DNA of 64,000 nt. Source: Myroides sp. WP-1. Its GTDB lineage: Bacteria > Bacteroidota > Bacteroidia > Flavobacteriales > Flavobacteriaceae. This document shows, one piece after another, positions 63,902-64,000 of the stretch; within the stretch, counting starts at the first letter, position 1, and every line of letters begins with the position of its first letter. A model generated the notes under the pieces. The model saw only the letters and a program-made list of their open reading frames with translations, was not told the origin of the DNA and did not search any database. The stretch covers positions 186,001 through 250,000 of the forward strand of contig NZ_JACHTC010000005.1 in NCBI RefSeq assembly GCF_014145635.1, given 5' to 3'. The translations under genes were made by a program, and so were the position numbers.

Positions 63902-63974
63902 TGACCCGACTGGGGCTCGAACCCAGGACCCCAACATTAAAAGTGTTGTGCTCTACCAACTGAGCTATCGAGTC
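63902..63974 (-). tRNA. tRNA-Lys (UUU), copy 5
   Basis: A 73-nt sequence identical to copy 1. The spacer to copy 4 is 35 bp. The array's promoter is not inside the window, so more tRNA genes may lie to the right. Confidence 0.95.
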
Positions 63975-64000
63975 TAATCAATTCCTGATTGCGGGTGCAA

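Noticed and set aside
63273-63974. tRNA array as attachment site of the mobile element
   Set aside because: It is about 49 kb from the integrase with core chromosomal genes between, and no integrase or repeat lies beside it.
63319-63977. Short proteins with a repeated NTFNVGVLGSSPSRVT sequence, and rightward frames reading DPTGARTQDPNIK
   Set aside because: These are translations of the tRNA-Lys genes and their complement, a common false annotation.

Overview
The window is a low-GC chromosome segment of a Flavobacteriaceae bacterium, most like Myroides. Three things point there: Bacteroidetes-type promoters (TTG, about 20 nt, TAnnTTTG) with few Shine-Dalgarno sequences; a gliding and type IX secretion locus (gldJ, porU, porV, cdd, plus a type B cargo protein); and bshC, SulP, PorV and DUF4369/DUF4397 lipoproteins of flavobacterial style. 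The genus is an inference from gene content and protein style.

Region 1 (1-14.1 kb) is accessory DNA read almost wholly leftward. Next to the chromosome lies an integration/mobilisation module: tyrosine integrase, a membrane/coiled-coil protein, an excisionase-like HTH protein, a VapE/VirE-type helicase and a BfmA/BtgA-type mobilisation protein. No relaxase is visible. The module carries several non-coding signals: an oriT-like inverted repeat, a TTACCTA-rich origin-like stretch, a four-site operator, a small RNA unit and a structured leader RNA. Its cargo is a tightly packed operon at the left edge: a type ISP restriction-modification enzyme, a ParA-like ATPase, a SIR2-like protein and a PD-(D/E)XK nuclease-like protein cut by the window edge. 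A frameshifted HipB-like regulator with an intact palindromic operator lies just upstream. This operon is the best candidate for an undescribed defence system.

Region 2 (14.1-33 kb) is core chromosome: trmD and rplS (with a ribosomal leader), an ABC ATPase with a permease-aminopeptidase fusion, a SulP transporter, a cysteine synthase-like enzyme, oligopeptidase B, acetyltransferases, an FMN reductase, YbaB, a DUF4369 lipoprotein, a Crp/Fnr regulator beside its likely SRPBCC target, and a paired PH-domain membrane system.

Region 3 (33-46 kb) holds a tripartite RND efflux operon ending in a TlpA-like thioredoxin. It is followed by an SdpI-type protein, a 0.5 kb repeat block with 41-bp units, a five-gene cassette (DUF2089, two paralogous membrane proteins, alpha/beta hydrolase, second SdpI) and a B12-binding radical SAM protein.

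Region 4 (46-64 kb) holds a type B T9SS cargo protein, bshC, a CNNM/CBS protein, cdd, porV and porU, divergent gldJ, murF, a Nudix hydrolase and two small unknowns. It ends in a leftward tRNA array of five identical tRNA-Lys(UUU) and one tRNA-Leu(GAG) that continues to the window edge.
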